A stretch of 64,000 bases of DNA from Paenibacillus terrigena DSM 21567 (GCF_000374845.1 NZ_KB895413.1:744001-808000), one strand, 5' to 3'. Shown: positions 42,993-52,071, counted from the first letter of the stretch. The notes: a model not told the origin generated them from the sequence alone. Program-made: numbers and translations.

Positions 42993-45287
42993 TTGAATAA
43001 GTTGACGTTGACGAAGAAAGTGACCATGTCTACCATTGCTCTATCTATGCTTGCTGCTACGCTCGGAGGAATACCACTTAGTCAGAAAGGTTTCGCAGAG
43101 AAGTTGAACTTGATTCAAACGGTGAATGCTGCGGAGGTATCACCTTTGTCGGCATCCCTATATGAGCAAATAAGAAAGTGGTATGCTGCCCTTGCAGCCG
43201 GAGGTCCGCAAGATGTACAAGCTGTCATGAGCTTGCGGGATGAACTGGCCCAGTTTGATTGGATGGCGAATAAGGAATGGATAGATCCGATCTGGAAAAA
43301 AGTGATTGCTCAGCTTCCAGCGAATATCGATCCGAAGGAACTGAAGGAAAGTTTATTCCGTGTGGTCGATGCGGTCGGTTCGATCCAATCCATTGCGGAT
43401 ATTGAGGCTCTTCGGTCCGATCCTGAGTTTCGAGCGACGCTGAAGCTGATCGCAGCCGCTGCCGGGGCCGAGAACCTTCGAGTCGATGACCTGCTTGTTT
43501 TCATATTTGGTGACGGTGGAAGTCGCGAGGGCTTGGAAGGAAAAGTTAGTAACACGCTTGGAAAAATGTCAATTATTCAATTGATCCAATTAGTAGGCAA
43601 TAGTAAAGGGATAACGGAGATTGTGCTACAAGCGATGGATAGACAGCTCAATCAACCAGATGACTATAAAGTCAGTTCAGTTCTCAAGAAATTGGATATT
43701 TCATCGCAAGATATTAGAACGTTAGTGATGAACCTTCAGGCCCAACTTAAGAATGATGATGCCGCACTGCAAGCGTTAAGCTTTGCTTATATCCGTTCAT
43801 CCACACAGGCATCAGCAGAGATTAGTGAGAATGGACGTCAGCATGTATATCGATTGAAATTGTTTGGCGTGGATATTCCTTCTTTTGTATTGAACTGGAC
43901 GAAGGTATCGGGTAGCGAGCATGTAACGGTATTATCTAGCGGGATCGTCAGGATACCTGAAGGGGTTCCGAGCGGATCCGCCGTAATCCAAGCGAAGCTT
44001 GTCAGTCCAAATGGAGGACCTGCCAAAGTGATCTTCGAGAAAGAAGTGACACTGACAGATACTTCCGTTTCGGAAGAAAATGTGTTCCCGGTGGAGGAAT
44101 ACCTGAAACGACTGGAAAAGATTCGAAATGCGCTAATCGCAGGTGGCTCTGCGGATGTGAAGAGCGTTCAGAAGCTGCTAGATGAGATGATGGGACTTGA
44201 TTTAGCGAAGAACCAAGCATTGATTGATCCGATCTGGAAACCGATAGCGAAAAAACTTCCAAATTCCGTCGATCAAGCAGCGCTGAAGAGAACTTTATTG
44301 AAAATGATTCAAGAAGTCGGAGCACTCCCATTTGATGTCGAAGCGTCTCAGCTGGCGTCGATTCGAGCGAATCCAGAGTACCGGTCTGCGCTGAAAACGA
44401 TCGGGAAAGTTGCTGGAGTTCCGACGATTAACATCGACGATATCCTCATCATGATGTTCGGTGATGGCAAAGGTAATGGTGGCGTAGAAGCAATCGTACG
44501 TAACACGCTAGCTTCGATGAGTTCAAAAGAGTTAGCCAAGGTATTAAGCAGCAAAAATACGCTAGCCATCATTCAAAGTACAGCATTGGCCAAAGTACTC
44601 AATGATACGAAGGGGTATGCGCTAAGCAAAGCATTGACTAATCTGGGTGTCAGACCGACAGATACAGCTTCCATGATACTTGGGTGGAAGGACAAGCTTA
44701 AACATGATGAGGCAGCCATTAAAGCAATGAGTGCAGCCTTTATTCGTTCCGAGACGGAATCAACGGTTAAGATCTCTGATCGCGGACGTCAGCATCAATA
44801 TGGTTTGACTGTCCAAGGCGTTGAACTACCTTCCTCTAGTCTGAAGTGGAAGAAAGTATCAGGAAGCAAGGATGTTAAGGTGGATTCGAATGGTAAAGTA
44901 ACCATTTCCAAGAAAGTTGCGACAGAAACCGCAGTTATTCAAGCATCGCTAGATGATTTCTTAGGGGGTAGCTCGAAGGTTATCTTTGAGAAAGAGATCA
45001 CACTTATCAACGAAGATGCTGCGAATGATCCAAAAGTGTTGATCCAAAATATTCTGAAGACATTCGAAGGTAAGCTAGCAGATATTAAAAAGAGATTCGA
45101 TGCTGCAACGACAGATTCGGAGAAGGTGCAGTTCATTCTAGAAGTGATTCAAGCTGGAAATGATAGCTTCGAGCAGATTAATAAAGTAGAAGGTCCTAAA
45201 GGGATAAAGAACGAGGCCATCAATAAGGTGAAAAAACAGGTTAATCAGATGATTGATTTGATCATCGATCGTTTAATGAAATTCTAA
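42993..45287 (+). CDS. Large exported protein made of two ~300-residue repeats, function unknown
   Basis: A 764-residue secreted protein, starting at TTG. The signal peptide has its hydrophobic core at ~11-28 and probable cleavage near VNA-AE (46-47). Two homologous units follow at ~57-354 and ~368-671. Each has a helical part with the landmarks IDPIWK, R(S/A)(D/N)P(E)(F/Y)R and FGDG, then a beta part with GRQH, W(T/K)KVSGS and (S)AVIQA, ending in VIFEKE(V/I)TL. The beta part resembles a Big-type Ig domain. A Lys-rich helical end follows. No SLH, LPXTG or catalytic motif is seen. Placement after ugd suggests a polysaccharide-binding or matrix role; this is inference. Confidence 0.75.
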   Translation: MNKLTLTKKVTMSTIALSMLAATLGGIPLSQKGFAEKLNLIQTVNAAEVSPLSASLYEQIRKWYAALAAGGPQDVQAVMSLRDELAQFDWMANKEWIDPIWKKVIAQLPANIDPKELKESLFRVVDAVGSIQSIADIEALRSDPEFRATLKLIAAAAGAENLRVDDLLVFIFGDGGSREGLEGKVSNTLGKMSIIQLIQLVGNSKGITEIVLQAMDRQLNQPDDYKVSSVLKKLDISSQDIRTLVMNLQAQLKNDDAALQALSFAYIRSSTQASAEISENGRQHVYRLKLFGVDIPSFVLNWTKVSGSEHVTVLSSGIVRIPEGVPSGSAVIQAKLVSPNGGPAKVIFEKEVTLTDTSVSEENVFPVEEYLKRLEKIRNALIAGGSADVKSVQKLLDEMMGLDLAKNQALIDPIWKPIAKKLPNSVDQAALKRTLLKMIQEVGALPFDVEASQLASIRANPEYRSALKTIGKVAGVPTINIDDILIMMFGDGKGNGGVEAIVRNTLASMSSKELAKVLSSKNTLAIIQSTALAKVLNDTKGYALSKALTNLGVRPTDTASMILGWKDKLKHDEAAIKAMSAAFIRSETESTVKISDRGRQHQYGLTVQGVELPSSSLKWKKVSGSKDVKVDSNGKVTISKKVATETAVIQASLDDFLGGSSKVIFEKEITLINEDAANDPKVLIQNILKTFEGKLADIKKRFDAATTDSEKVQFILEVIQAGNDSFEQINKVEGPKGIKNEAINKVKKQVNQMIDLIIDRLMKF

Positions 45288-45293
45288 TTATGA

Positions 45294-45323
45294 GCCAACC
45301 CTCCTTGAAGAAGGAGGGTTGGC
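45294..45323 (+). terminator. Perfect hairpin after the repeat protein gene
   Basis: GCCAACCCTCCTT and AAGGAGGGTTGGC form a 13-bp perfect stem with a four-base loop. The following sequence (CTATTCC) is not a T-run, so it may attenuate or stabilise rather than fully terminate. Confidence 0.6.
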
Positions 45324-45362
45324 CTATTCCATATTTCATAAGAAAGTGGTGTTAACATAACG

Positions 45363-46202
45363 ATGGGACAACAACGGATACGAAAAAAAAGACGCCGTCG
45401 CATTCAAAAACAGAATATTCCTATAGTTATTCTATCTTCGATTACGATCATATTGTTATTCGTATGGGGAGGACTGTACTGGAGGGAGTCTACAAAGATA
45501 GCGCTTAATGATCCGAAGGAAGAGTACGTAATGAATTGGGATGAGCTTGACGCATTACCACCAATCGGTTCAGAGGATGGAAAGACCACACCGGTTGCGA
45601 ATGGCCAAGCAGGTGAACAACAAGTATCAGACGGTGTTAAGCAGCCGGAAGCGGCCAAGCAGGAAATAAAGACGGAGCAGTCAAAAGCGGTCAAGAATGT
45701 AATCGAAACGGAGCAGCCGGGAGCAGCCAAGCTGACAAAAGGACCTGTGACGAAATCGAATGAGCCAAGTAAAGCGAAGTCAGATACACCAAAGCAGCCG
45801 TCTGGCAAATCTGACAGCACGGACAAGAACTCCAATTCAAGTTCTCAGTCGGAGACAATAGCGTCTAAGGAATCTAAATATGAACAAGAATTGCTAAAGC
45901 TGAAGGCGAAATGTATGAAGGATATGGATGTCATCTTAGAAGGGGCGGAAACGAGTTTCTCGAAGCTGGATAAGACAAATCCCACTGAGGTTCAATCATG
46001 GCAAGACAAGATAACGGTAGAAGTGTCTAATGCCCAGTCTGCATGTGAAAGGAACTATCTAGATCTAATCCAATCAGCAGAAAAGGACTCTGTGTCTGCG
46101 AGTATTATTGATGAGTGGACACTAACGTATAACGCGTTAATCGTGAAACTTCAAGATGAATCGAGAGAGAAGTTGCAAAAATTAATGGTGGGGGTAGGTT
46201 AA
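45363..46202 (+). CDS. Single-pass membrane protein with low-complexity stalk, function unknown
   Basis: A 279-residue protein. The N-terminus is strongly basic (RKKRRRRIQK), then one transmembrane helix at ~19-39, giving an inside-N orientation. Residues ~70-165 are low-complexity Lys/Glu/Gln/Ser/Pro with repeated KTEQ(S/P)KA-like units. Residues ~170-275 are helical and charged, with CMKDMDVILEGAETSFSKL and two Cys. It may be anchored for contact with the wall or polysaccharide. It follows the repeat protein gene and converges with an XRE gene, overlapping its stop by four bases. No family recognised. Confidence 0.68.
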   Translation: MGQQRIRKKRRRRIQKQNIPIVILSSITIILLFVWGGLYWRESTKIALNDPKEEYVMNWDELDALPPIGSEDGKTTPVANGQAGEQQVSDGVKQPEAAKQEIKTEQSKAVKNVIETEQPGAAKLTKGPVTKSNEPSKAKSDTPKQPSGKSDSTDKNSNSSSQSETIASKESKYEQELLKLKAKCMKDMDVILEGAETSFSKLDKTNPTEVQSWQDKITVEVSNAQSACERNYLDLIQSAEKDSVSASIIDEWTLTYNALIVKLQDESREKLQKLMVGVG

Positions 46203-46558
46203 TTATCGTCCTTTGGTAAGTTGCGATCGCGGATCACACGTTCGAGCAATATCCGAATGAGATCCAGATCGTCCTTTTCCAAAGGAATCCCATCCCAATG
46301 AAGTTGTTTGTAATTTAAATATTCTTTTGCATTATGATTTAGTTCTTCCGGTTGCTCGGGATAATCCGTAAGCCCAAGAAGGTAATCCGAAGTAGTTCGA
46401 AGTTTCCGGGATAATGTATGGATGGATTCTAACGTTGGCTGGCGATATCCCGATTCATACCCTGCATAGGTACTCTTTGCAACGCCTACGAAATCGGCTA
46501 CTTCTTGCATGGTCAATTTTCTTTGTTTACGCAATTGTTTAAGTCGTTTCGCGAACAT
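46199..46558 (-). CDS. XRE-family transcriptional regulator
   Basis: A 119-residue protein with an N-terminal Cro/cI helix-turn-helix (about 5-60: RLKQLRKQRKLTMQEVADFVGVAKSTYAGYESGYRQP) and a C-terminal helical part (~85-115) that probably dimerises. The structure resembles SinR/SlrR-type biofilm regulators and phage-like immunity repressors. It is encoded convergently at the 3' end of the exopolysaccharide locus. Its leader contains two neat inverted repeats that could be autoregulatory operators. Control of the locus is plausible but not shown. Confidence 0.85.
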   Translation of the reverse strand: MFAKRLKQLRKQRKLTMQEVADFVGVAKSTYAGYESGYRQPTLESIHTLSRKLRTTSDYLLGLTDYPEQPEELNHNAKEYLNYKQLHWDGIPLEKDDLDLIRILLERVIRDRNLPKDDN

Positions 46559-46587
46559 CCCCAGGCCCCCTCTTATTCATACGAATC

Positions 46588-46617
46588 CACTTTCGTTAAG
46601 TGAGATACTTATGTATC
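46588..46617. promoter_or_regulatory. Paired inverted repeats in the XRE leader (candidate operators)
   Basis: CACTT-TCGTT-AAGTG at 46588-46602 and GATAC-TTAT-GTATC at 46604-46617 sit side by side ~30-60 bases upstream of the regulator's start. A TATAAT for the minus strand lies upstream, near 46636-46641. Confidence 0.4.
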
Positions 46618-46702
46618 CCCATCAATTAGACGCAACCTCTATTATAGCATGTTCCCTAGTCGTGTGCACAATGAAGCTAGTAAAATATTTAAGTTTTTGC
46701 GA

Positions 46703-46740
46703 ATAACGCAGCTCTCCTTGTAGTCAGGGGGAGCTGTTAT
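46703..46740. other. Large hairpin between divergent genes
   Basis: ATAACGCAGCTCTCC can pair with GGGGGAGCTGTTAT with small bulges. No T-run on either side, so it is not a standard terminator. Confidence 0.35.
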
Positions 46741-46805
46741 GCTGCTTCCTTCATGATTTGAATCGGGTATAGAGATGAGATACACTAGATTAAGAGGTGA
46801 ACATA

Positions 46806-47807
46806 ATGATTACATTAGGGGTACTTGATCATTCACATATTGGTGAAGGGCAGACAGCCGCAGATACTTTGCGAGATACAACGAGATTATCGCAAGAGGC
46901 TGAGAAATTAGGATATTCCAGGTATTGGGTATCAGAGCACCATGGTACAAGAGCACTAGCGTCCTCCAGTCCTGAGGTACTCATTGCACATATCGCATCG
47001 GCAACTTCCAAGATTCGTGTTGGGTCTGGCGGTGTGATGTTATCACACTATAGTGCCTATAAAGTTGCTGAAAATTTTCGGTTGTTGGAAGCCCTCTATC
47101 CAGGACGGATCGATCTAGGTCTTGGAAGAGCCCCAGGCGGAATGCCTCTTGCGACACGAGCGCTGCAGAATGGCGCGTATTCTGGGATTGACGGCTATCC
47201 ACAGCAGATTGCAGATTTGAACGGGTATCTTCATGATGCGATGCCGTCTGGTCATTCGTTTGAGAAGCTTAGTGCCGCTCCGATCCTATCAACTGCCCCA
47301 GAACTGTGGCTCCTCGGCTCAAGTGATGGTAGTGCGAGAATTGCAGCCCAGCAAGGGTTGCCGTTCGCATACGCGCAATTCTTCGGTGTGCCAGGTGGCG
47401 AGATGGCGATGAAATTGTATCGAGACCATTTCACGCCATCCACGCTGTATGCAGAACCGAAACCGCTTGTCTGTGTTCTAGCAATTTGTGCAGAAGACGA
47501 GATGGAGGCCCAGAAACTGGCGGCAAGTACGAATTTGTTCTTCTTGCAATTGGAGAAAGGGATGGAGCTACCCGCATTCCCGTCTGTACAGACAGCGTTG
47601 AATTTCCCTTATTCAGACTATGATGTTGCACGAATTCATCAAGGGCGTCAGCGTCGAATTGTAGGGACGCCGAAACAAGTGAAGGAAGAGATTCTAGCGA
47701 TTAGTGAACGATTTCAGACGCAAGATATTATGATTGCTTCACCAATTCACGATTTTGACGCGCGAGTTCGTTCTTATCAATTGATTGCGGAAGCATTCAA
47801 TCTATAA
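46806..47807 (+). CDS. Luciferase-like flavin-dependent monooxygenase (MsnO8/YwcH family)
   Basis: A 333-residue LLM-class flavin oxidoreductase with a TIM-barrel fold. Markers are GVLDHSHIGEGQTAADTL at the N-terminus, YWVSEHHGTRALASSSPEVLIAHIA, VGSGGVMLSHYSAYKVAE and LGLGRAPGG. Start ATG 46806 follows TAAGAGGTG by six bases; the GTG at 46797 is within that site. The substrate is unknown; relatives use FMNH2 and small organic compounds. The next gene is 17-23 nt downstream, so the two are probably co-transcribed. Confidence 0.9.
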   Translation: MITLGVLDHSHIGEGQTAADTLRDTTRLSQEAEKLGYSRYWVSEHHGTRALASSSPEVLIAHIASATSKIRVGSGGVMLSHYSAYKVAENFRLLEALYPGRIDLGLGRAPGGMPLATRALQNGAYSGIDGYPQQIADLNGYLHDAMPSGHSFEKLSAAPILSTAPELWLLGSSDGSARIAAQQGLPFAYAQFFGVPGGEMAMKLYRDHFTPSTLYAEPKPLVCVLAICAEDEMEAQKLAASTNLFFLQLEKGMELPAFPSVQTALNFPYSDYDVARIHQGRQRRIVGTPKQVKEEILAISERFQTQDIMIASPIHDFDARVRSYQLIAEAFNL

Positions 47808-47830
47808 ACGGTTCATAGAGGAGAATGGAA

Positions 47831-48850
47831 ATGCCATTCAACCATATTATATCGAAATATATGCCTTATGCTTCGTGGCAATTGGTATCCGGGGAGAGCG
47901 GCTGGAATAATACGACACGCTTTGTCGTTACAGCAGAGGGAACCGCTGTCCTACGTATTTATGAGACGCATCGAGACCTCGGTAAAATCCAATTCGAGCA
48001 TGAAGTCTTATTAGCGCTTGTTGAACAGCAATTGCCCTGTGGAGTTCCACATCCGCTGCGGACAGTTGATGGTCATACCTATACCATGTTAGCAGATGGC
48101 ACGGATCGATATGCATGCATGTTCCGTTACATCGACGGAGTAAGGCCAAGTCGGAAGCACCCAAAGATAGCTCATTCTATTGGCGTGGCAACGGGGATGT
48201 TGTCCCGTGCATTAGCTCGTGTTCAGGTCTCGCGTGCAACGGAATATCCGCCTTATTATGAGCTTGAAGCTGCACATCCTACGTGTACAGAGGAACGGAT
48301 CGCAGCGTTCTGCTTGTCTCCGCCGGAAGCGTTTTGGCATCAATCCTGCGAGTTGGTCTTGATCTACGGAGAATTCACGATGTTCCATGCGAACCTGACG
48401 CATCTACGTAAGCTACCACATCAACTCGTGCATGGAGATATCAATCATTCTAACCTGTTAGTATCCAAGACGGATCCTGAACAAGTGGTTGCGGTGCTTG
48501 ATTTCGAATTCTGCACATGGGATTTGAGAGCGATTGAACCTGCCGTAGTCTTGTCTGGTTATTTGTCAGAGTCGCCTGATTGGCCGCTCGTAGAAGATTT
48601 TATACGTGGTTATGACTCGATCGTCTCGCTTACCGACGAAGAGATTGAAGCGATTCCGTTATTGATCCGTCTTCGTAAGCTGGATGTATTTATCCATTTT
48701 CTAGGAAGGTATCTGGATGGTGTTGATTCGTCTGAGATATTAAGCGAACAGATCCGAGACGTATCGAACGGTCTACGGACGCTTCGGCAGGAGGAAGAGC
48801 AGATTCTTCGAATCTACAGACAGGTGAGCAACAATCGTGTGGTTATATAA
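47831..48850 (+). CDS. APH-fold phosphotransferase (aminoglycoside/choline/homoserine kinase-like)
   Basis: A 339-residue kinase of the aminoglycoside phosphotransferase fold. The nucleotide-binding lobe has VVTAEGTAVLRIYE; the catalytic loop reads LVHGDINHSNLLV with Asp in HGD and Asn, and the metal Asp in AVLDFEFCTWD. Such proteins are often annotated homoserine kinase type II-like or stress-response kinases. I start at ATG 47831 because AGGAG lies seven bases upstream; the ATG at 47825 touches it. Its substrate is unknown. A terminator follows. Confidence 0.85.
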   Translation: MPFNHIISKYMPYASWQLVSGESGWNNTTRFVVTAEGTAVLRIYETHRDLGKIQFEHEVLLALVEQQLPCGVPHPLRTVDGHTYTMLADGTDRYACMFRYIDGVRPSRKHPKIAHSIGVATGMLSRALARVQVSRATEYPPYYELEAAHPTCTEERIAAFCLSPPEAFWHQSCELVLIYGEFTMFHANLTHLRKLPHQLVHGDINHSNLLVSKTDPEQVVAVLDFEFCTWDLRAIEPAVVLSGYLSESPDWPLVEDFIRGYDSIVSLTDEEIEAIPLLIRLRKLDVFIHFLGRYLDGVDSSEILSEQIRDVSNGLRTLRQEEEQILRIYRQVSNNRVVI

Positions 48851-48854
48851 TAGG

Positions 48855-48897
48855 AAAAAGAAGACGCATTCGAGTAGATCGAGCGCGTCTTTTTTCT
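48855..48897. terminator. Bidirectional terminator
   Basis: AAGACGC pairs with GCGTCTT, with a TCGA/TCGA inner pairing, flanked by TTTTTTC on the plus side and a T-rich stretch on the minus side. It serves the kinase gene and the convergent peroxidase gene. Confidence 0.85.
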
Positions 48898-48907
48898 GTG
48901 CCTTTAA

Positions 48908-49453
48908 TTATAGTAATTTCTCAATATCTTCCTTCATACTTTGCGGCGTTTCATAAGATTCATACCGCTTGATGACATGGCCTTCACGGTCGATTAAAAA
49001 TTTCGTGAAGTTCCATTTGATAGCATTGGATTTTAACTCTTCAGGCATATTATTCTCGAACATCGAATGGAAGCGTGCGCCAGCCGGTTCGTCCAGATTA
49101 AATCCGGCAAACGGTGCCTCTTCCGTCAATTGTTGGAACAGCGGATGTGCGTTAGCGCCTTTCACATCGATTTTGGCAAAGAGGGGGAAGTTCACGCCGT
49201 AATTGATCTGGCAGAATGAATCCACTTCGTTGTTATCTCCGGGCTCTTGTCCACCGAATTGATTGCACGGGAAACCGAGAACTTCAAGTCCTTGTGATTG
49301 GTATGCTGCATACAGGTTCTGAAGCCCTTCATATTGCGAAGTGAACCCACATTTACTCGCTGTGTTAACGATGACAAGGACTTTACCTTGGTAATCAGAT
49401 AGGTTGGCTTGCTCGCCTTTAATGGTCTCTAATGCATAGTTATTGATGGTCAT
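48908..49453 (-). CDS. Glutathione peroxidase-family thiol peroxidase (paralogue 2)
   Basis: A 181-residue peroxidase. Cys35 in [10 protein letters not shown] is peroxidatic; FPCNQF (Cys63) and VDSFC (Cys81) are complete, as is the catalytic Trp/Asn in WNFTKFLIDREG. It has ~20 more residues than paralogue 1 because of an insertion around residues 107-128 (APFAGFNLDEPAGARFHSMF). This form is the one usual in E. coli BtuE and B. subtilis BsaA. AAGGAGG precedes the ATG. Two glutathione peroxidase-like genes in one window suggest distinct roles or expression. Confidence 0.92.
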   Translation of the reverse strand: MTINNYALETIKGEQANLSDYQGKVLVIVNTASKCGFTSQYEGLQNLYAAYQSQGLEVLGFPCNQFGGQEPGDNNEVDSFCQINYGVNFPLFAKIDVKGANAHPLFQQLTEEAPFAGFNLDEPAGARFHSMFENNMPEELKSNAIKWNFTKFLIDREGHVIKRYESYETPQSMKEDIEKLL

Positions 49454-49486
49454 GTACGTTAATCCTCCTTATATTTTGTGGTTCGC

Positions 49487-49996
49487 TTAGGATGGCATCG
49501 GTGTTGGTGTTGGTGTTGGTGTTGGTGTTGGTGTTGGTGCTGCGTAACCTTCGGCATAAGTCTGATCGATGTATGCACGAATGTCCTGGTCGGAGATTCC
49601 TTTTTCCTTCAATTTAGCTGTTGTTATCGCGATTTCAATACACACGCCGCATCTTGTGCCATGATCGTCCCAGACGACGGAACCGTCTTCCTTGACTTCG
49701 TGAATGAAGCAGTTTAGATTGCTCTTGTGATCTGCGCTGTCGGCACACCCACAGTAGCAAGGCATATATGGAAGTGTATCCTTTACTGTTGAAGCCGTTA
49801 TGTATGCCGAACGGATGGTGTCAGATGCTTGATCGAGAAAGGTTGGCAGCGTGGTAAGAGAGGAAGTCGTTTCCTGCAAATCTCCATTTGCTAGTTGATG
49901 CTGTTCATGTTCCGCGGTCTTGCTGGAGCATCCCGCGAGTAGAATCATAAGTACAAGTGTGAGACCGGCTGTCATTCGTGTTAATGCGGATAGCAA
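49487..49996 (-). CDS. PCYCGC-motif lipoprotein with Pro-Thr tail
   Basis: A 169-residue lipoprotein with lipobox LAGC. I start at TTG (codon 49994-49996), which is eight bases after AAGGAG; the in-frame GTG 50003-50005 overlaps that site. The conserved MPCYCGCADSADHKSNLNCF block and DDHGTRCGVCIEIA contain seven Cys. The PCYCGC family is thought to be redox- or copper-linked but uncharacterised. The C-terminus is a (Pro-Thr)6 run encoded by a 6-bp microsatellite. It lies just upstream of the peroxidase gene on the same strand, 33 nt apart. Confidence 0.85.
   Translation of the reverse strand: MLSALTRMTAGLTLVLMILLAGCSSKTAEHEQHQLANGDLQETTSSLTTLPTFLDQASDTIRSAYITASTVKDTLPYMPCYCGCADSADHKSNLNCFIHEVKEDGSVVWDDHGTRCGVCIEIAITTAKLKEKGISDQDIRAYIDQTYAEGYAAPTPTPTPTPTPTPMPS
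49500..49540. repeat. Hexanucleotide microsatellite (GGTGTT)6
   Basis: Six perfect copies of GGTGTT in a row inside the 3' end of the PCYCGC lipoprotein gene, encoding alternating Thr and Pro. Slippage by whole units keeps the frame and only alters tail length. Confidence 0.9.
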
Positions 49997-50173
49997 GCAT
50001 TTCACTCCTTTATAAGAATCAATTCACATGAATTATATCACGATTCGCACCGAAATTTCGATCTTCATAAGACAAATATCGGTAGATGATCGCTGTTTAA
50101 ATTCTGTTTACATTCGTCATGTATTGTTACCTCCATAGAACATAGAGGATTAGAAATGAAGGAGCTGGAACAT

Positions 50174-51937
50174 ATGGAGGACGTACGAGGGACACAGAAA
50201 AATGGGGATTGGCGGCAATTTCTCGCTTTGATTCGGCAGACCAAGCCATCGGTATGGATGCTTGCGGTCGCCTTGGGACTTAGTGTTATTTCAACACTCG
50301 TAGGGTTAGTGATTCCGATGTTCACGAAGACGCTGGTGGATAGCTTCTCCGTATCCTCGCTGAGCACATGGCAAATTGTGGGACTGATTGTTGCGTTCAT
50401 CGCACAGACGATCGCAGGGGGCGTATCGATTTATATGCTCAACTATGTGGGGCAGCGTATTGTCGCGAATTTGCGAGATCGGTTATGGAAGAAGCTACTT
50501 GTTCTTCCTGTCTCCTATTATGATAACAACCGCACGGGCGAGACGATTAGCCGAATGACGAATGACACGGGCGTTGTCAAAGGCTTGATCGCAGAGCATC
50601 TGACAGGCTTCTTCGGCGGGATCATCTCGGTGATTGGTTCACTTGCTGTATTGATCTATCTCGATTGGCAAATGACGCTCATTATGCTGCTAATCATCCC
50701 ATTATGCGTTTTGATACTCGTGCCGCTCGGCAAGCAAATGGTGAAGATTTCTCGCGGGTTACAAGATGAGACAGCATCATTCACCTCTGTGCTGAGTCAG
50801 GTCTTGTCGGAAATTCGACTTGTGAAATCGTCCAATTCGGAGGCGCGTGAATATGAGACGGGAAGCCAAGGGATTACGAACCTGTTCCGTTATGGATTGA
50901 AAGAAGGCAAGGTGCAAGCCTTAATCTCACCGCTTGTCTCCTTCGTTATGATGTTACTGCTTGTCGTTATTATAGGATATGGCGGGATGCGTGTCTCATC
51001 GGGTGCCTTAACAGCAGGGGAACTCGTTGCATTCATTCTCTATCTATTCCAAATCGTTATTCCGATGACGCAGTTGACACAATTTTTTACGCAATTCCAG
51101 AAGGCGATTGGTGCGACGGAACGTATCGTGGCTACACTTGAAGCGGATGAGGAAGACCATGCAACGGGTGAACGGCTCACCAACCCGAACCAGCCGATCA
51201 CATTGAAGGATGTTGCATTTGGCTATAGTGAAGAAGAAGAAGCGGTGCTGCGTAAAGTGAATTTCACGATCGAACCGGGTAAAGTGACAGCGATCGTGGG
51301 ACCTAGTGGCGGTGGGAAGACGACTTTATTCTCGCTCGTCGAACGATTCTACAAACCATTATCGGGATCGATTACATTAGGCAATCGTGCGATTGAGAAT
51401 TTTTCGCTTCAATCTTGGCGGAGGCAAATTGGTTATGTCTCGCAAGAGAGTCCGCTCATTGCAGGCACGATCCGGGATAATATCTGCTATGGGGTAGATC
51501 GCGACGTGACGGAGCAAGAGCTGAAGCATGCAGCTGCGATGGCTTACGCAGATCAGTTCATCGATGGCCTGCCGAATGGTTACGATACGGAAGTCGGCGA
51601 ACGCGGCGTGAAGCTCTCCGGCGGGCAACGACAGCGGATTGCGATTGCAAGAGCCTTGCTCCGGGATCCTCAGATTTTGATGTTGGATGAAGCTACCTCA
51701 AGTTTAGACAGCAAGTCCGAGATCGTCGTACAAGAAGCGCTGAATAACTTGATGCAAGGCCGTACGACACTTGTTATCGCGCATCGTCTCTCCACCGTCG
51801 TGGATGCAGATCAGATCGTATTTATTGAGAAAGGCGCAGTCACCGGCATTGGAACACACGAGTCGTTGCTGGTGACTCATCCGATGTACAATGAGTTTGC
51901 CACCCAGCAGCTGCGGCTTCAAGATCAAGCTGTGTAA
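50174..51937 (+). CDS. BmrA/LmrA-like ABC exporter (fused permease-ATPase)
   Basis: A 587-residue homodimer-forming exporter. Six transmembrane helices fill residues ~20-310 and the ATPase ~340-580: Walker [10 protein letters not shown], signature LSGGQRQR, Walker [12 protein letters not shown]-loop AHRLS. Length and N-terminal wording ([11 protein letters not shown]) match BmrA. I prefer ATG 50174 (AAGGAG ten bases upstream); ATG 50156, preceded by AGAGGA, is the alternative and adds six residues. Multidrug or lipid export is the family role. A terminator follows. Confidence 0.9.
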   Translation: MEDVRGTQKNGDWRQFLALIRQTKPSVWMLAVALGLSVISTLVGLVIPMFTKTLVDSFSVSSLSTWQIVGLIVAFIAQTIAGGVSIYMLNYVGQRIVANLRDRLWKKLLVLPVSYYDNNRTGETISRMTNDTGVVKGLIAEHLTGFFGGIISVIGSLAVLIYLDWQMTLIMLLIIPLCVLILVPLGKQMVKISRGLQDETASFTSVLSQVLSEIRLVKSSNSEAREYETGSQGITNLFRYGLKEGKVQALISPLVSFVMMLLLVVIIGYGGMRVSSGALTAGELVAFILYLFQIVIPMTQLTQFFTQFQKAIGATERIVATLEADEEDHATGERLTNPNQPITLKDVAFGYSEEEEAVLRKVNFTIEPGKVTAIVGPSGGGKTTLFSLVERFYKPLSGSITLGNRAIENFSLQSWRRQIGYVSQESPLIAGTIRDNICYGVDRDVTEQELKHAAAMAYADQFIDGLPNGYDTEVGERGVKLSGGQRQRIAIARALLRDPQILMLDEATSSLDSKSEIVVQEALNNLMQGRTTLVIAHRLSTVVDADQIVFIEKGAVTGIGTHESLLVTHPMYNEFATQQLRLQDQAV

Positions 51938-51952
51938 ATAGCGGGCACGCTG

Positions 51953-51993
51953 AAGAAGATGGTTTCTGTACTATACAGGAGTCATCTTCTTTA
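51953..51993 (+). terminator. Terminator after the ABC exporter gene
   Basis: AAGAAGATG pairs with CATCTTCTT, inner CTGTA/TACAG hairpin, then a short T-rich end. Confidence 0.75.
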
Positions 51994-52071
51994 TGTATAA
52001 AATTATAATTGATGGTCGCTGGAAATATATGCTACGATCGAACTTGATGATGCAGGAAAGGGTGGATGCCG

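Noticed and set aside
42993-45287. 764-residue protein as an S-layer protein
   Set aside because: No SLH motifs, no wall-sorting signal and no typical S-layer composition; only the repeat architecture is similar.
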